Shown piece after piece: positions 3,869 through 5,098 of a stretch of DNA of 5,098 bases. The DNA lies in contig JANLFZ010000097.1 in the NCBI GenBank assembly GCA_024653385.1, forward strand, positions 10,110-15,207, given 5' to 3'. The notes beneath the pieces are model-generated. The model did not search any database and was not told the DNA's origin. It saw nothing but the letters and a program-made list of their open reading frames with translations. This DNA comes from Thermoguttaceae bacterium. Lineage in GTDB: Bacteria > Planctomycetota > Planctomycetia > Pirellulales > Thermoguttaceae. Positions within the stretch are counted from its first letter, which is position 1. Each line of letters starts with the position of its first letter. Made by a program: the position numbers and the translations under genes.

Positions 3869-5098
3869 TCACAAGCCGGGGGCGAAGCCGTGGCGCATGG
3901 TGTTCTCGCAGATCGAGCGGGGTTCGACGAAGTGCAAGAGGTAGTCGGGCCCGCCGGCTTGCGTGCCCGTGCCCGACAGCCCGAACCCGCCAAACGGTTG
4001 CCGGCCGACCAAAGCACCGGTGATGCCGCGGTTGAGATAGAGATTGCCAACGCGGAACAGGCGTCGGGCTTGCTCGAGATGCGAGGGCTTCCGGCTGTAC
4101 ACGCCCCCGGTCAGCCGGTAGGTCGAGCGGTTCGCCCAGTCGAGCGCCTCGTCGAAATCGCCTGCCCGCATCACCGAGAGCACCGGGCCGAAGATCTCTT
4201 CGCGGGCAAGGCGGTGCTCGGGCCGAATGCCCGAGAAGATGTGCGGGCCCACGTAGGGCTTCTTCACCCGTTCTTCCAGGCCCGGCGGCACCGGGCAGGC
4301 CAGTTCGAGCGTGCCTTCCTGCTTGCCGAGTTCGATATACTCGCGAATCTTGCGTGCGGCGGCCTCGTCGATCACCGGGCCGAGGTCGGTCCCGGGATGG
4401 AGCGGGTCGCCGATCACCAGGCTCCGCGTGGCCTCGATCAGCCGATGGAGGAAGCGCTCATAGACGGCGTCGACCACGATCGCGCGGCTGCACGCCGAGC
4501 ACTTCTGACCGCTGTAGCCGAACGCCGATTGGCGCACGCCGAGGACGGCTTCGTCCAGATCGGCCGACTCGTCGACCACGATCGCGTTCTTGCCCCCCAT
4601 CTCGCAGACGACCTTCTTGATGCATCCCTGGCCATCGCGCACTTGGGAAGCGGCCTGGAGGATATCGAGCCCGACGTCCCTCGACCCGGTAAACGCGATG
4701 ATCGCCACGTGGGGATGCCGCACCAAGGCAGCGCCGACCACACTGCCCGGGCCGTGAAGGCACGCCAGGGCCTCGGCCGGCACGCCCGCGCGCCGGAAGA
4801 TCTGGCAGATCGCCCAGGCCGTGCCCGGCGCGTGCGCCGAGGGTTTGACGATCGCGGGGTTGCCGGTGACCAGGCAAGCGGCGGTCATGCCGGTGAGGAT
4901 CGCCGCGGGGAAGTTCCAGGGGGCGATGACGGCCGCCACGCCGCGCGGCTGATAGACCAACTCGTTCAGCTCGCCGACGAACCGGCCCAAGCGCTTGGGT
5001 TCGAACAGCGCCACGGCTTGGCGCGCGTAGTACTCGCAGAAGTCGATCGCCTCGCAGACATCGGCATCGGCTTCGCGCCAGGTCTTGCCCGCCTCGCG
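3869..5098 (-). CDS. pruA: L-glutamate gamma-semialdehyde (P5C) dehydrogenase, C-terminal part; 5' end outside the window
   Basis: This NAD-dependent aldehyde dehydrogenase oxidises glutamate gamma-semialdehyde, in equilibrium with pyrroline-5-carboxylate, to glutamate: step two of proline catabolism. The frame is open to the right edge, giving 409 visible residues. A GTG at 5014 is internal, because the residues before it (REAGKTWREADADV... CEYYARQA) are typical family sequence. Numbered from the edge, PWNFP is at 60-64, VKPSAHAPG at 84-92, the cofactor motif FTGS at 136-139, the general-base Glu in CEMGGKNA at 166, and the catalytic Cys in GQKCSACSR at 200. EEIFGPVLSV and GNLYLNRGITGALVGRQPFGG follow, and these identify the RocA/PutA-type P5C dehydrogenase subgroup over generic aldehyde dehydrogenases. 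The C-terminus (ENTMRHGFAPGL) is complete, with a TGA at 3869-3871. The missing N-terminus means I cannot say whether this is a stand-alone enzyme of about 515 residues or the C-terminal half of a proline dehydrogenase fusion (putA-type). Confidence 0.94.
   Translation of the reverse strand, partial: REAGKTWREADADVCEAIDFCEYYARQAVALFEPKRLGRFVGELNELVYQPRGVAAVIAPWNFPAAILTGMTAACLVTGNPAIVKPSAHAPGTAWAICQIFRRAGVPAEALACLHGPGSVVGAALVRHPHVAIIAFTGSRDVGLDILQAASQVRDGQGCIKKVVCEMGGKNAIVVDESADLDEAVLGVRQSAFGYSGQKCSACSRAIVVDAVYERFLHRLIEATRSLVIGDPLHPGTDLGPVIDEAAARKIREYIELGKQEGTLELACPVPPGLEERVKKPYVGPHIFSGIRPEHRLAREEIFGPVLSVMRAGDFDEALDWANRSTYRLTGGVYSRKPSHLEQARRLFRVGNLYLNRGITGALVGRQPFGGFGLSGTGTQAGGPDYLLHFVEPRSICENTMRHGFAPGL

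Noticed and set aside
3583..4050. A 155-residue minus-strand open frame spanning the spacer and the end of the P5C dehydrogenase gene
   Set aside because: It lies in a different frame from the dehydrogenase and has low-complexity Arg/Pro/Ser/Ala composition, so it is a shadow frame.
1..5098. CRISPR arrays, insertion sequences, prophage or defence genes
   Set aside because: I found no regularly spaced repeats, no transposase or integrase motifs, no terminal inverted repeats with target duplications and no nuclease or helicase motifs. The recognisable genes are ordinary metabolic ones.

Overview
The window comes from a GC-rich bacterial chromosome. The best guess is a planctomycete, probably Pirellulales-like. 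The main reason is the Tat-exported Gfo/Idh/MocA oxidoreductase, a protein type that is greatly expanded in that phylum. The two small orphan proteins and the loosely packed genes with weak or non-ATG starts fit the same picture. This assignment is inference from protein style; there is no rRNA or other phylogenetic marker here.

Layout, left to right. (1) The end of a small unrecognised plus-strand protein (to 335), open to the left edge. (2) A 76-bp convergent gap holding a perfect 12-bp-stem hairpin that reads as an intrinsic terminator for the minus strand. (3) A 436-residue Tat-signal Gfo/Idh/MocA oxidoreductase on the minus strand (412-1722), with a clear ribosome binding site and a plausible sigma-70-type promoter. 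(4) A 393-bp divergent intergenic region (1723-2115) with an imperfect tandem repeat and a 10-bp palindrome. (5) An 86-residue unrecognised plus-strand protein (2116-2376). (6) A 41-bp convergent gap with a GC hairpin. (7) A PLP-dependent class I/II aminotransferase on the minus strand (2418-3536). (8) A 332-bp non-coding gap with several GC hairpins. (9) The C-terminal part of a delta-1-pyrroline-5-carboxylate (L-glutamate gamma-semialdehyde) dehydrogenase on the minus strand, running off the right edge.

Functionally this is mostly housekeeping and catabolic content. The P5C dehydrogenase is the second step of proline degradation to glutamate, and the aminotransferase could use or make glutamate, so the two may be metabolically linked. 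The 332-bp gap argues against a tight operon. The Gfo/Idh protein is predicted to act outside the cytoplasm and has no obvious partner here. I found no mobile element, CRISPR array, RNA gene, phage gene or recognisable defence system. The least explained items are the two small proteins and the repeat and palindrome structure in the divergent intergenic region.
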